A DNA stretch of 64,000 nt from Amycolatopsis nigrescens CSC17Ta-90. GTDB lineage: Bacteria > Actinomycetota > Actinomycetes > Mycobacteriales > Pseudonocardiaceae. Shown one piece after another: positions 17,178 through 24,565 of the stretch. The stretch is taken from assembly GCF_000384315.1 (NCBI RefSeq), contig NZ_ARVW01000001.1, positions 7,795,001 to 7,859,000 of the forward strand, written 5' to 3'. A program made the translations under genes and the position numbers. Within the stretch, counting starts at the first letter, position 1, and every line of letters starts with the position of its first letter. Under the pieces are notes generated by a model, which saw only the letters and a program-made list of their open reading frames with translations, had not been told where the DNA came from and searched no databases.

Positions 17178-18074
17178 TCAGGAGCGCTGGAAGAACTCCA
17201 GCTCCCCGAGTGCGACGTCCCGGTTCGCGCCGGTGCCGCCGACCGCGACCTCGACGACCCGGATCCGCACCACGTCGCTGATCCCGGTGTCGACCTCCTG
17301 CGGCCCCGGCTGGTCCAGCAGGGGGACCGGCACCGTGCGGACCGTGCCGTCCGAGCTGGTGACCACCAGATCCAGTGCGGTGGGCCTGGCCTGCTTGGCG
17401 AACTCCTCCGGCTGCGCCGACGCCCCGGTGTGCACCACCACGTTCAGCAGCCGGAACGGGCGGTCGAAGCTGAACTCGATCCAGGCACCCGGCCCCGGCG
17501 CGCCCCAGTACTGGTTGCTCACCCCGTCGATCGCGGCGGTGGCCGGATGCCCCGGTACCTCGGCGCTGACCGCCATCGCCGAAGGGCCGACCGGGGTCGC
17601 CTTCGAGGTCTTGTCGAGGATGTCCTGGAACGCCTCCTTCCCCAGCGGGTACAGGGCTATTCCGGCGATCACCAGCGCGAACAGCACGACGAGCAGCACC
17701 AGGCGGCGTCCGAGCCGGCCGGACCCGCCACGCCACCGAGGTAGCCGGAGCCGCTTCCACCACGGCAGAGCGACGGCCGCGGCGGTCTCGGTCAGCGGAG
17801 CGGCACAGTGCCGGCAGAAGTTCCGCCCCGGCGGATTGGGCGTGCCGCAGACCTTGCAGGGCGTCCCCTCTGCCACGGGTGCGGCCACCGGGGCGGTCCG
17901 GACCGGCCGCGGCGCGACCGGCCTCGCCGGCTGCACCGGGGCGGGCTCGCCCTCCGGTTCCGGTGGTGCGGGTTCGGCCTCTTTCGGCCGGCTCCAGCCG
18001 AGATAGGTTCCGCAGTTGCCGCAGAACTCGTCGGTGTCGCCGACGAGAGTGCCGCAGGCGGGGCATGATCGCAT
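17178..18074 (-). CDS. Zinc-ribbon, single-pass membrane protein with F5/8C (discoidin-like) external domain; eCIS-associated
   Basis: Its 298 residues are arranged as two zinc ribbons in the cytoplasm (Cys4/7/18/21 and Cys73/76/87/90) joined by a Pro/Ala linker, one membrane helix (about 124-142), then an extracytoplasmic domain (about 165-298) with discoidin/F5-8C features such as ATAAIDGVSNQYW and WIEFSFDRPFRLLNVVVH. That domain type usually binds glycans or cell-wall polymers. It lies 4 nt after the baseplate gene at 18079-18639, in the place where tail-fibre genes sit in phage-like injection clusters. A membrane protein with this topology could link the cytoplasmic particle to the cell envelope. 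A protein called CisA has been described with such a role in Streptomyces; whether this is its counterpart is not established here. Confidence 0.75.
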   Translation of the reverse strand: MRSCPACGTLVGDTDEFCGNCGTYLGWSRPKEAEPAPPEPEGEPAPVQPARPVAPRPVRTAPVAAPVAEGTPCKVCGTPNPPGRNFCRHCAAPLTETAAAVALPWWKRLRLPRWRGGSGRLGRRLVLLVVLFALVIAGIALYPLGKEAFQDILDKTSKATPVGPSAMAVSAEVPGHPATAAIDGVSNQYWGAPGPGAWIEFSFDRPFRLLNVVVHTGASAQPEEFAKQARPTALDLVVTSSDGTVRTVPVPLLDQPGPQEVDTGISDVVRIRVVEVAVGGTGANRDVALGELEFFQRS

Positions 18075-18078
18075 GTCG

Positions 18079-18639
18079 CTAGCTCCCGTTCTCTCCCGGC
18101 GGTCCCGCCAGTACCTCCACCCGGCAGCGGATGTGCACCGGGCAGGCCGAGGCGACCAGCCGCTCGACCCGCTCCCGGTCGACCGGGCCGCCGTCGGGCC
18201 AGACCTGCACCACCACCTCGGTCACCGGCTCGCCGGGCAGGGCGCTACCGGGCTGGCGGGACCAGGTGGCGCCGGCCCCGTCAAGCACCCGCGCGTGCAC
18301 TCCCGCGCACAGCCGCAGCCGCGTGACCAGCCCACGGCCGGTGCCGCGCCAGCGGTGCAGCTCGACCGCCCGGCGCACCACCTCCCGGCGCAGCGGCCGC
18401 GGCCAGGCGGGGTCCAGTCCGGTGGCCACCCAGGAGCCGAGCCAGGCGACGAAGTCCTCCGGGGCCAGCCGGGGGTCCAGGTAGCCGGCCAGGTTGTCCA
18501 AAGTAGACAGAATCGGGGCGAGCACCACGTCCAGCCCGGAGGTGAACCGCTGGGCGAAGTCGTCCCCGGCGTACAGGCCGGGCAGCCGTTCGCCGAGCGG
18601 ATACCGGCTCGGCAGCCCGGGCAGCGCGGCCCTACTCAT
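18079..18639 (-). CDS. cis12: eCIS baseplate protein, phage tail gpI-like (Cis12/Afp12 type)
   Basis: A 186-residue baseplate wedge component. The start YPLGERLPGLYAGDDFAQRF, then LDVVLAPILSTLDNLAGYLD and DFVAWLGSW, followed by RRAVELHRWRGTGRGL, is the typical phage P2 gpI/tail-protein-I pattern seen in contractile injection systems. Two short control elements precede it: its ATG overlaps the stop of a 13-codon mini-ORF, and a strong GGAGGAGAA lies just upstream. It follows the J-like baseplate gene, as in other eCIS loci. Confidence 0.85.
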   Translation of the reverse strand: MSRAALPGLPSRYPLGERLPGLYAGDDFAQRFTSGLDVVLAPILSTLDNLAGYLDPRLAPEDFVAWLGSWVATGLDPAWPRPLRREVVRRAVELHRWRGTGRGLVTRLRLCAGVHARVLDGAGATWSRQPGSALPGEPVTEVVVQVWPDGGPVDRERVERLVASACPVHIRCRVEVLAGPPGENGS

Positions 18640-18677
18640 TTCTCCTCCGCGGTAGGGAGTGCGTCGTCGGTGCTCAT
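18636..18677 (-). CDS. 13-codon mini-ORF bridging two baseplate genes
   Basis: A very short frame, MSTDDALPTAEEK, whose ATG overlaps the stop of the J-like gene (ATGA) and whose TGA overlaps the ATG of the gpI-like gene. Its last codons and the ribosome site after them (GAGGAGAAATGAG) repeat the end of the J-like gene (GAAGAGAAATGAG). It may serve only to pass ribosomes from one gene to the next, or be a small duplication of the gene junction. No function can be assigned to the peptide. Confidence 0.35.
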   Translation of the reverse strand: MSTDDALPTAEEK

Positions 18678-20620
18678 TTCTCTTCCTGAGTACGCACCAG
18701 CACCTGGTGCTGATGCGAGAAGGCCAGCGCGTGCGGGGCCAGGTCGACCCGGTCGGCGGCGGTGCCGCGGCGGCCGGTGATCGGGTCGGCCGGGAACAGC
18801 CGGATCTCCTCGACCAGGCGCACCCCCGGAACCTCTTGCAGCACCGCGAAGATCTCCCCGTACTGGACCGGCCTGCCGAACGGCCACCCGGTGCCGTCGG
18901 GCCCGCCGGAGAGCGGGTTGACGTAGCGGTAGAGCGCGTCCAGCGCGTCCCGGTCCACCTCGGGCCCGCTCGCCACCAGCCTGGCCACCACGGTGACCCC
19001 TTGGTAGAACGGGGGTTCCACGATCAGCCGGGTGCCGATCAGCCGCCGCTCGTCCAGCCGGGTCGCGATCGAGCCGAGCAGCTCCTCGGATGGGATGAGC
19101 TGCTCGAAACGAAGCCGGTCGCCTTCGTCGGCGACCGCGCCGGGCACCACCAGCACCCTGGCCGCGCCAGCCTCCTGACCGGGACCGGCGGGCAGGCAGC
19201 ACACCCTGGCCGCGGACGGCGCGGCCTGTCGTGCCAGGTACTCGTAGTCCTCGGCGGTGACCGCCCGTTCCTGCACGCGCAACTGGTTCGGCGCGCGCAC
19301 CTTCGCCTCTTCGACGGTCTCGCCGTCCACCCCGCCCTCGGCCGCCTCGCGGTTCTCCACACTGGCCACGTAGGGCACCGAGCTGCGCAGCACCGAGATC
19401 GTGCCGCGGGCGACGTTGCCGGCGCGACCGCCGCCGGTGCGGTACCGCGGAACCCTGATCTGCGCGCCCTTCGGCGGCACCGCGCCGTAGGAGCGCAGGG
19501 TGCCGTCCCCTTCCCGCACCGCGGGCGGAAAGGAGAGCTCACCGGTGGTGGCGTCCAGCACCACGTGCCGGTCCCGCGGCCCGGACCGGCCGAAGTGCTC
19601 CACCACGGTCCAGTCCAGCCAGCCGTCCTCTTCGGACACCTGCACCACGATCGGCTCGCCGTGGTTCAGCACCGGCGACCTGGCCAGCCGGAACCGCTGT
19701 CCCGGCACCCCGGCCGAGCTGCCCAGCGGCAGGTCGGTCACGGTCTCCGCGTGCTCCACCGTCATCACGCCGCCGACGGTGGCCGCCTCCGCGACCCGGA
19801 TCGTGGGCGACTCGGAGTAGAACGGTTGCTGCGGCTCCGGTGCCAGCACCCGGCAGCGCACCCAGCCGGCCCGCACTCCGGCGACCACCGAGGGCACATG
19901 GCCGGCCGGTACCCGCAGCACCACGTCACCCGGTCGGTTCAGCCCGCCGGTGGTGTCCTCGTAGGTCTCGCATTCGGCCCAGGCCGTGCCGTCCCACGCC
20001 TCCCACACCAGCGGTGGCTGCCGGGGATCGACCCCGATGCCCTCCACCTGGCTGTCCAGCCGCACCGCCAGCACGCACCTCGGCACCGCTGCCGACAGGC
20101 CGAGCAGCATCACGTCACCGGGCGCGGGCTCGGCCTGGAAGCAGCGCACGTCCTTGCCCGCGTTCAGGTCGTTGGTGTGATCGGACTGCTCGCCGGTGGC
20201 CGAGACGGTGAGCAGCCGGTCCAGTTCGCACGGCACCAGCGGAAGTGGTGCCACGGTGGCGAAAACGACCGCTTCGTCGGTCTCGGAGCCGGCGGTGGCG
20301 ACCTCCGTGCCGGCCGGCAGCAGTACCACGTCCGGCTGCGGCGCGGATAGCCAGAACAGCACCTCCGCCCTGGCCGCGGCCGGCGGGAACAGCCGGATCC
20401 CGAGCAGGTCGAGGAAGGCGAGATAGTTCTTCTCCGGCACCCGGTTGAGCCGGTAGACGAGCTGGTCGACCATGTGCGCGAAGGTCTCGATGAGGGTCAC
20501 CCCCGGATCGGAGACGTTGTGGTCGGTCCATTCCGGGGTGCGCTGCTGGACGTACCGCTTCGCTTCGTCCACCAACTGCTGGAATCGGCGGTCGTCCAGG
20601 TTGGGCGCGGGCAGCGCCAT
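18674..20620 (-). CDS. cis11: eCIS baseplate wedge protein, J/gp6-like (Cis11/Afp11 type)
   Basis: A 648-residue protein that forms the baseplate wedge ring with the gpI-like protein. The N-terminal part (LDDRRFQQLVDEAKRYVQQR, then WTDHNVSDPGVTLIETFAHM and LLGIRLFPPAAARAEV) is the characteristic opening of putative baseplate-assembly proteins in actinobacterial eCIS. The C-terminal half has the baseplate-J core (ERAVTAEDYEYLARQA, VEPPFYQGVTVVARLVA, and the PVQYGEIFAVLQEVPGV region). Its ATG overlaps the gp25 gene's stop by one base, showing coupled translation of baseplate genes. Confidence 0.9.
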   Translation of the reverse strand: MALPAPNLDDRRFQQLVDEAKRYVQQRTPEWTDHNVSDPGVTLIETFAHMVDQLVYRLNRVPEKNYLAFLDLLGIRLFPPAAARAEVLFWLSAPQPDVVLLPAGTEVATAGSETDEAVVFATVAPLPLVPCELDRLLTVSATGEQSDHTNDLNAGKDVRCFQAEPAPGDVMLLGLSAAVPRCVLAVRLDSQVEGIGVDPRQPPLVWEAWDGTAWAECETYEDTTGGLNRPGDVVLRVPAGHVPSVVAGVRAGWVRCRVLAPEPQQPFYSESPTIRVAEAATVGGVMTVEHAETVTDLPLGSSAGVPGQRFRLARSPVLNHGEPIVVQVSEEDGWLDWTVVEHFGRSGPRDRHVVLDATTGELSFPPAVREGDGTLRSYGAVPPKGAQIRVPRYRTGGGRAGNVARGTISVLRSSVPYVASVENREAAEGGVDGETVEEAKVRAPNQLRVQERAVTAEDYEYLARQAAPSAARVCCLPAGPGQEAGAARVLVVPGAVADEGDRLRFEQLIPSEELLGSIATRLDERRLIGTRLIVEPPFYQGVTVVARLVASGPEVDRDALDALYRYVNPLSGGPDGTGWPFGRPVQYGEIFAVLQEVPGVRLVEEIRLFPADPITGRRGTAADRVDLAPHALAFSHQHQVLVRTQEEK

Positions 20621-21051
20621 CAGGCCACGTCTCCTTCCCCGGCGTCTTCCGCCGTGCCCTCGAAGGGGATCGTGTAGAAGGGGAACACCAGGTTGCGCTC
20701 GTCGTTGGTGGAGCGCACGGTGTAGCGGACGTCGATGTAGAGCACCCCGGCCCGTTCGGTGTCGTAGGCGATCACCACGTCCGACACCTCGATGCGGGGC
20801 TCCCAGCGATCCAGCGCCGCCCGCACCTCGTAAGCGATCCGGCCCGCGGTGGCCCCGTCGTTCGGGGCGAACACGTAGTCGTGGATGCCGCAGCCGAACT
20901 CCGGGCGCATCGGGCGCTCACCGGGCGCGGTGCCCAGCACCAGCCTGATCGCCTCGGCCAGCTCCCGCTCCTGCTCGACCATGGCGATGCCGCCGGTCGG
21001 ACCGACCCGGAGCGGGAAGGCCCAGCCCCGGCCGATGAACCGCTCGCTCAT
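20620..21051 (-). CDS. cis9: eCIS baseplate protein, gp25-like (Cis9/Afp9 type)
   Basis: A 143-residue GPW/gp25 family protein, the lysozyme-like wedge element that joins the sheath to the baseplate. The pattern FIGRGWAFPLRVGPTGGIA, EAIRLVLGTAPGERPMRPEF and GCGIHDYVFAPND is almost invariant in this family. The RPEFG stretch carries the usual Glu of the EPR-like core. It is coupled by overlap to the J-like gene downstream and, through a small ORF, to the PAAR gene upstream. Confidence 0.92.
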   Translation of the reverse strand: MSERFIGRGWAFPLRVGPTGGIAMVEQERELAEAIRLVLGTAPGERPMRPEFGCGIHDYVFAPNDGATAGRIAYEVRAALDRWEPRIEVSDVVIAYDTERAGVLYIDVRYTVRSTNDERNLVFPFYTIPFEGTAEDAGEGDVA

Positions 21052-21224
21052 GTCTCCTCCGCGGGTTTGCGCGCATCCGCGATCGTGTCGACAGGGCGCG
21101 ACTCCCGCTGCCTCGTCACGGTGGCGAGGCGGGCGCCCTGCCGCCCCGATAGCGGGGCCTGCCGGCCAGTGCGCGCGCCGTGGTGGGGGTGCTGGGTGCC
21201 GCGGCTTGATCCAGGGCTGTTCAT
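21048..21224 (-). CDS. Candidate small gene between PAAR and gp25 genes
   Basis: A 58-codon frame (starts MNSPGSSRGTQHPHHGAR, ends ARKPAEET) that fills the gap between two eCIS genes. Its ATG overlaps the PAAR stop by ATGA and its TGA overlaps the gp25 start by ATGA, the style of junction used throughout this operon. The peptide is basic, rich in Gly, Ser, Arg and His, and looks disordered; I recognise no family. It may be a real small protein or only a translational bridge. Junction geometry is the main evidence. Confidence 0.45.
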   Translation of the reverse strand: MNSPGSSRGTQHPHHGARTGRQAPLSGRQGARLATVTRQRESRPVDTIADARKPAEET

Positions 21225-21589
21225 GGTGTGCCGCCGATCTGCACGTTCGGTGCGCCGGACGCGACGCTCGCGCCGCAGGTGGTCATGTCCCCGACGCTGG
21301 CGGCGGGCAGGCCGTGGATGAGCACCTGCCGGGTCACCGAACCGGGACCCGGCCTGCGGATCACCCGGTTCGCCGGGCCGAGCGGCGCGTGCTGGGGGAC
21401 GGTGCACTGGTGCACGCTGCCGGTCACCGCGGCTGGCCTGCCGCCGATCAGCACCGTGCCGAAACCGGGCGGCGGCGGGAGCGGGGGCATCACCACGCCG
21501 GTGGGCGGGGCGACCGGAACCCCGGTCGGGTTGGCGGCGGCGACCGGCACGTGGGAGGTGCTGTCACCGACCCTGGCTGCGGCGGGCAT
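21221..21589 (-). CDS. cis10: eCIS PAAR-repeat spike tip protein (Cis10/Afp10 type)
   Basis: A 122-residue PAAR-domain protein that caps the spike. It starts PAAARVGDSTSHVP and carries the repeats PAAVTGSVHQCTVP and PAASVGDMTTCGAS, with IGG turns between them. The metal-site candidates are His13, the His/Cys pair in VHQC, and the Cys in TTCG. A Pro-rich insert (about residues 28-42) is typical of actinobacterial eCIS versions. It directly follows the spike gene, as expected for a tip protein. Confidence 0.88.
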   Translation of the reverse strand: MPAAARVGDSTSHVPVAAANPTGVPVAPPTGVVMPPLPPPPGFGTVLIGGRPAAVTGSVHQCTVPQHAPLGPANRVIRRPGPGSVTRQVLIHGLPAASVGDMTTCGASVASGAPNVQIGGTP

Positions 21590-21616
21590 GGCGGTGGTCC
21601 TTTCTTCGCGGCCGGG

Positions 21617-23377
21617 TCAGTTGATCCGGACCATCCGGCCGCGCAGGGTGGCCAGCGCGCCGCCGTCGATGCCGATCCGGGTCCGCGCGTCGATGGACAC
21701 CGAGGCGCCGGACAGGTTGAGCGTGCCGTTGCCGGCGTCGATGGTGATTCCTTGCGGGGTAAGGCTCAGCGAGCTGAGCGCGCGCCTGCCGCCGGGGGCG
21801 AACACGGTGATGTCGATCTTGTTGCCGGTCTCGTCCAGCCGGACCTCCAGCCGGTCGTTCCCGCTGGCGATCCGGACCCCCGGCGGCCCGGTGGTCCCGT
21901 CGATCAGCTCCAGCCGGTGCCCCTTGCGCGACACCAACGAGCGGCGGTTGACCTTGCCCATCCGGTCTACCAGCGGCAGCTTGTGCGGGGAGGGCACGTC
22001 CTTGCCGTTGTACAGCCCGCCGAGCACGTAGGGCCGGTCGAGCAGGCCCTGCTCGAAGGCGACGAGCACCTCGTCGTTCACGTCCGGGCTGAACACTCCG
22101 CCGCCGCCGAGCCCGCCGAACTGCACGGTGCGCACCCAGTCGGTCTGGTAGGTGGCGTCCAGCCAGGGGAACTTCAGCTTCACCCAGCCGCGCTGGGCGC
22201 CGCCGGTTTCCCGCACGTCGGTGACGATCGCGGTGGCGACCCCGGGCAGCCGCGGCGTGCTGGCGGCCGGCATGGTCAGCCCGCCCAGCGACCGGTCCGG
22301 GCTCGCGCTGACCAGCACGGTGGTGCGGTAGCCGGCGTCCGGGTCGAGCACGTGGTGCACGGCGGTCGCGGTGTAGCGGCCGGAGAAGGCGGGGCCGACG
22401 TTGCCGAGCGCGACCGGGGTGCCGGCCCGCAGCCGCGGGTCGCCGTCCACCACGGCTTCGATCTCGCCGAGTCCGGCGCTGATCGACTCGGCCAGCGAAC
22501 GGGCCGCGGCGGTGGTTTCGGCCTGGTTGCCGTAGGGCGTGTCGGTGGCCAGCGCGGTCGCCTTGCCGAACGCCCCGTTCACCTTCGCGCCGGTCAGCCC
22601 CGGCAGCACGGTCTTGCTCTTGGTGGCGGCCTGGTTGGCCACCGTCGCGGTCTTGGTGTCCACGTTCCAGCCGCGCACCTGCACCGAGTCGGCCTGGCCC
22701 GCCGCGGTGAGCACGGCGCGCAGGATCTTCAGGTTCCGGCCGTACTCCAGCAGGAACGGGTTCTGCTTGGCCGAGGTGGTCGGCGGGGGAGCCTTCATGG
22801 CCGGCTTGGGCTTGACGAAGTCGACCTTGCCGAGCCGATCCACCCGCAGCACGGTGCCGTGCTGGCGGGCCAGGTCCTGCAGGAACTCCCAGTCGGTCAC
22901 GCCGGCCTGGCTGAGCTGGGGATAGCTGATCCGCTCCGCCTGGATGCGGCCGGGCACCAGACCCGCGGTCTGGATCACCTTCCGCACGATGGCGTCCGCG
23001 GTCATGTTCCGGAAGGCGATCACCCGCCGGTTGCGGAATAGCCGGTGCGCTTTGCTCAGCGCGCGCACCACGGTGAACGTGCCGCTGGCGGTGTCCGAGT
23101 CGACCTCCAGCGCGGTGACCTCACCGGTGAACAGCGGTTCCGGCGCGCCGTTCACCACGGACAGGGAGACTTCCAGCTTGCTGCCGATGGTGATTCCGGT
23201 GGCGGCCAGCAGTTCGTGCTTCGGGTCGTGGAAGGTGAGGGTGGCCGCGTCGGGCAGCCCGACGTTCTCGTCCACCGTGGTGTGCACCAGTTGCTGCTGC
23301 CAGATCGGCGGCAACGGTCCCGGGGCGGCCACGATCGGGTCGGCCGCGAAAGATCGTCCGCTGGTCACATTGCCCAC
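21617..23377 (-). CDS. cis8: eCIS central spike/hub protein, VgrG-like (Cis8/Afp8 type)
   Basis: A 586-residue trimeric spike protein that carries the PAAR tip. The N-terminal part is gp27/late-control-D-like (hub), with SYPQLSQAGVTDWEFLQDLA and the adjoining RQHGTVLRVD. It is followed by a gp5-type OB fold (AIVTDVRETGGAQRGWVKLK, FPWLDATYQTDWVRTVQFGG, VNDEVLVAFEQG) and a C-terminal beta-prism (RLEVRLDETGNKIDITVF, ITIDAGNGTLNLSG). GTG 23377 was chosen because GGAGG lies 7 nt upstream; GTG 23368, which gives a GTGA overlap with the previous gene, is possible. It lies between the LysM hub gene and the PAAR gene. Confidence 0.9.
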   Translation of the reverse strand: MGNVTSGRSFAADPIVAAPGPLPPIWQQQLVHTTVDENVGLPDAATLTFHDPKHELLAATGITIGSKLEVSLSVVNGAPEPLFTGEVTALEVDSDTASGTFTVVRALSKAHRLFRNRRVIAFRNMTADAIVRKVIQTAGLVPGRIQAERISYPQLSQAGVTDWEFLQDLARQHGTVLRVDRLGKVDFVKPKPAMKAPPPTTSAKQNPFLLEYGRNLKILRAVLTAAGQADSVQVRGWNVDTKTATVANQAATKSKTVLPGLTGAKVNGAFGKATALATDTPYGNQAETTAAARSLAESISAGLGEIEAVVDGDPRLRAGTPVALGNVGPAFSGRYTATAVHHVLDPDAGYRTTVLVSASPDRSLGGLTMPAASTPRLPGVATAIVTDVRETGGAQRGWVKLKFPWLDATYQTDWVRTVQFGGLGGGGVFSPDVNDEVLVAFEQGLLDRPYVLGGLYNGKDVPSPHKLPLVDRMGKVNRRSLVSRKGHRLELIDGTTGPPGVRIASGNDRLEVRLDETGNKIDITVFAPGGRRALSSLSLTPQGITIDAGNGTLNLSGASVSIDARTRIGIDGGALATLRGRMVRIN

Positions 23378-24099
23378 GGTGCCGCCTCCAGGAGGTCTTC
23401 GGCCGGTGCGGCGGCCGGGACGAGCAGTTCGCTGCCGGGCGGCAGGTCCAGCGGGTCGTCGATGCCGTTGGCCTCGGCCACGATCCGCCACGCGGTCGCG
23501 TCGCCGTACTCCCGCCAGGCCAGCTGGGCCAGGCTGTCCCCGACGACCACCCGATGCGTCCTGGTCGCGTCGCGGGCACCGGAGGTCGGGTTCTGCCCCG
23601 GCGCGTCCACGGAAGCCTCTTCGATGGCCAGCGAGCAGACCGCGCGCAGCGGCATACCGTCCACATCGAACAGCGAGTAGTCCACCGAGAAGCTGGACAG
23701 CACCCCGTCGAACGAGGTCGTCCTGGCGGTGCCCCATTCGAACCGCACCCAGGGGCTGGCCGGCTTCTTCGCGCGGAGGCTCTTCGGCGTGGGGACGCAG
23801 GCCTTCATCAGCTGTTCGACCTTCTTCTCCACCGAGTCCTTGTGGTCCGCCGTCGCATCGAGGAACACCTCCAGCGACAGCGACCGCGGTCCGCTGCCGA
23901 CGAACTCCGGGGTCGCCGACTCGGCGGCCATCCTGGACGGCTGGCGCCGCCACTCGGTGCTCTTGGTCAGCGCCAGCTTGTTCGGGTTGAACTGGAACTG
24001 CACCCGCGCGATGCGCGCACCGGGCTTCGCGCCGACCTTGGGCGGTGGCTCCATGATCAGCAGCTGGGCGCGGGCCAGGCTCTTGCCGGGTTGTGTCAC
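23365..24099 (-). CDS. cis7: eCIS hub/tube-initiator protein with LysM domain (Cis7/Afp7 type)
   Basis: A 244-residue protein with the CIS-tube/gp53-like fold at the N terminus (VQFQFNPNKLALTKSTEW, RSLSLEVFLDA, VRFEWGT, FSVDYSLFDVDGMPLRA) and a LysM motif at the C terminus (THRVVVGDSLAQLAWREYGD, then LDLPPGSELLVPA). In related particles this protein lies between tube and baseplate hub. The start is GTG 24099. It overlaps the spike gene downstream and follows the second tube gene. Confidence 0.88.
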   Translation of the reverse strand: MTQPGKSLARAQLLIMEPPPKVGAKPGARIARVQFQFNPNKLALTKSTEWRRQPSRMAAESATPEFVGSGPRSLSLEVFLDATADHKDSVEKKVEQLMKACVPTPKSLRAKKPASPWVRFEWGTARTTSFDGVLSSFSVDYSLFDVDGMPLRAVCSLAIEEASVDAPGQNPTSGARDATRTHRVVVGDSLAQLAWREYGDATAWRIVAEANGIDDPLDLPPGSELLVPAAAPAEDLLEAAPWAM

Positions 24100-24129
24100 G
24101 ACCCGCTCCGTTCCGTCGTCGGCGGCATC

Positions 24130-24549
24130 TCAGTGCAGCCCTTCGTGCGCGATCTCCAGCGACTCGACCGCCGCCTGTGCGGTGCTCGGGTCGAAGGACG
24201 GCCCCTGCCAGCTGACCGGCACGATGCCGAGCACCTGCCAGCGCGCGATCACCGTCAGGTTCGGCTGCAGGGCGACGATCTCCCCGTTCTTGCGCTCCAC
24301 CCGGCGCACGATCTGGTCCAGCCAGCGGGCCACCTTGGTGGTGTCCGCGGTGACCGGCCTGGTCAGCGTGATGTTGGTCCAGCTGACCCGGGAGGGCAGC
24401 TGCCAGGTGAAGCCGTTGTTGCCGCCCTCGGTGAACTGCTCGATCTCGACCTGGGCGCCGAGTCCGGTGCAGGTGTGGAACGCGCCGAGGTCGTCGCCGC
24501 CGATGGTCAGCCGGAAGAACACGCTGCTGGCGAAGATGCGGTCGGTCAT
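24130..24549 (-). CDS. eCIS second inner-tube protein (T4 gp19-like)
   Basis: A 139-residue tube protein of the T4-gp19/Hcp-like fold. Diagnostic runs are SSVFFRLTIGGDDLGAFHTC, then TGLGAQVEIEQF, FTWQLPSRVSWTNITLTRPV and VARWLDQIV. It differs from the main tube subunit (27787-28227) and sits next to the hub genes, so it is probably the adaptor ring that starts the tube on the baseplate. A strong GGGAGGAG precedes the ATG. Confidence 0.87.
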   Translation of the reverse strand: MTDRIFASSVFFRLTIGGDDLGAFHTCTGLGAQVEIEQFTEGGNNGFTWQLPSRVSWTNITLTRPVTADTTKVARWLDQIVRRVERKNGEIVALQPNLTVIARWQVLGIVPVSWQGPSFDPSTAQAAVESLEIAHEGLH

Positions 24550-24565
24550 TTCGGTTCTCCTCCCG

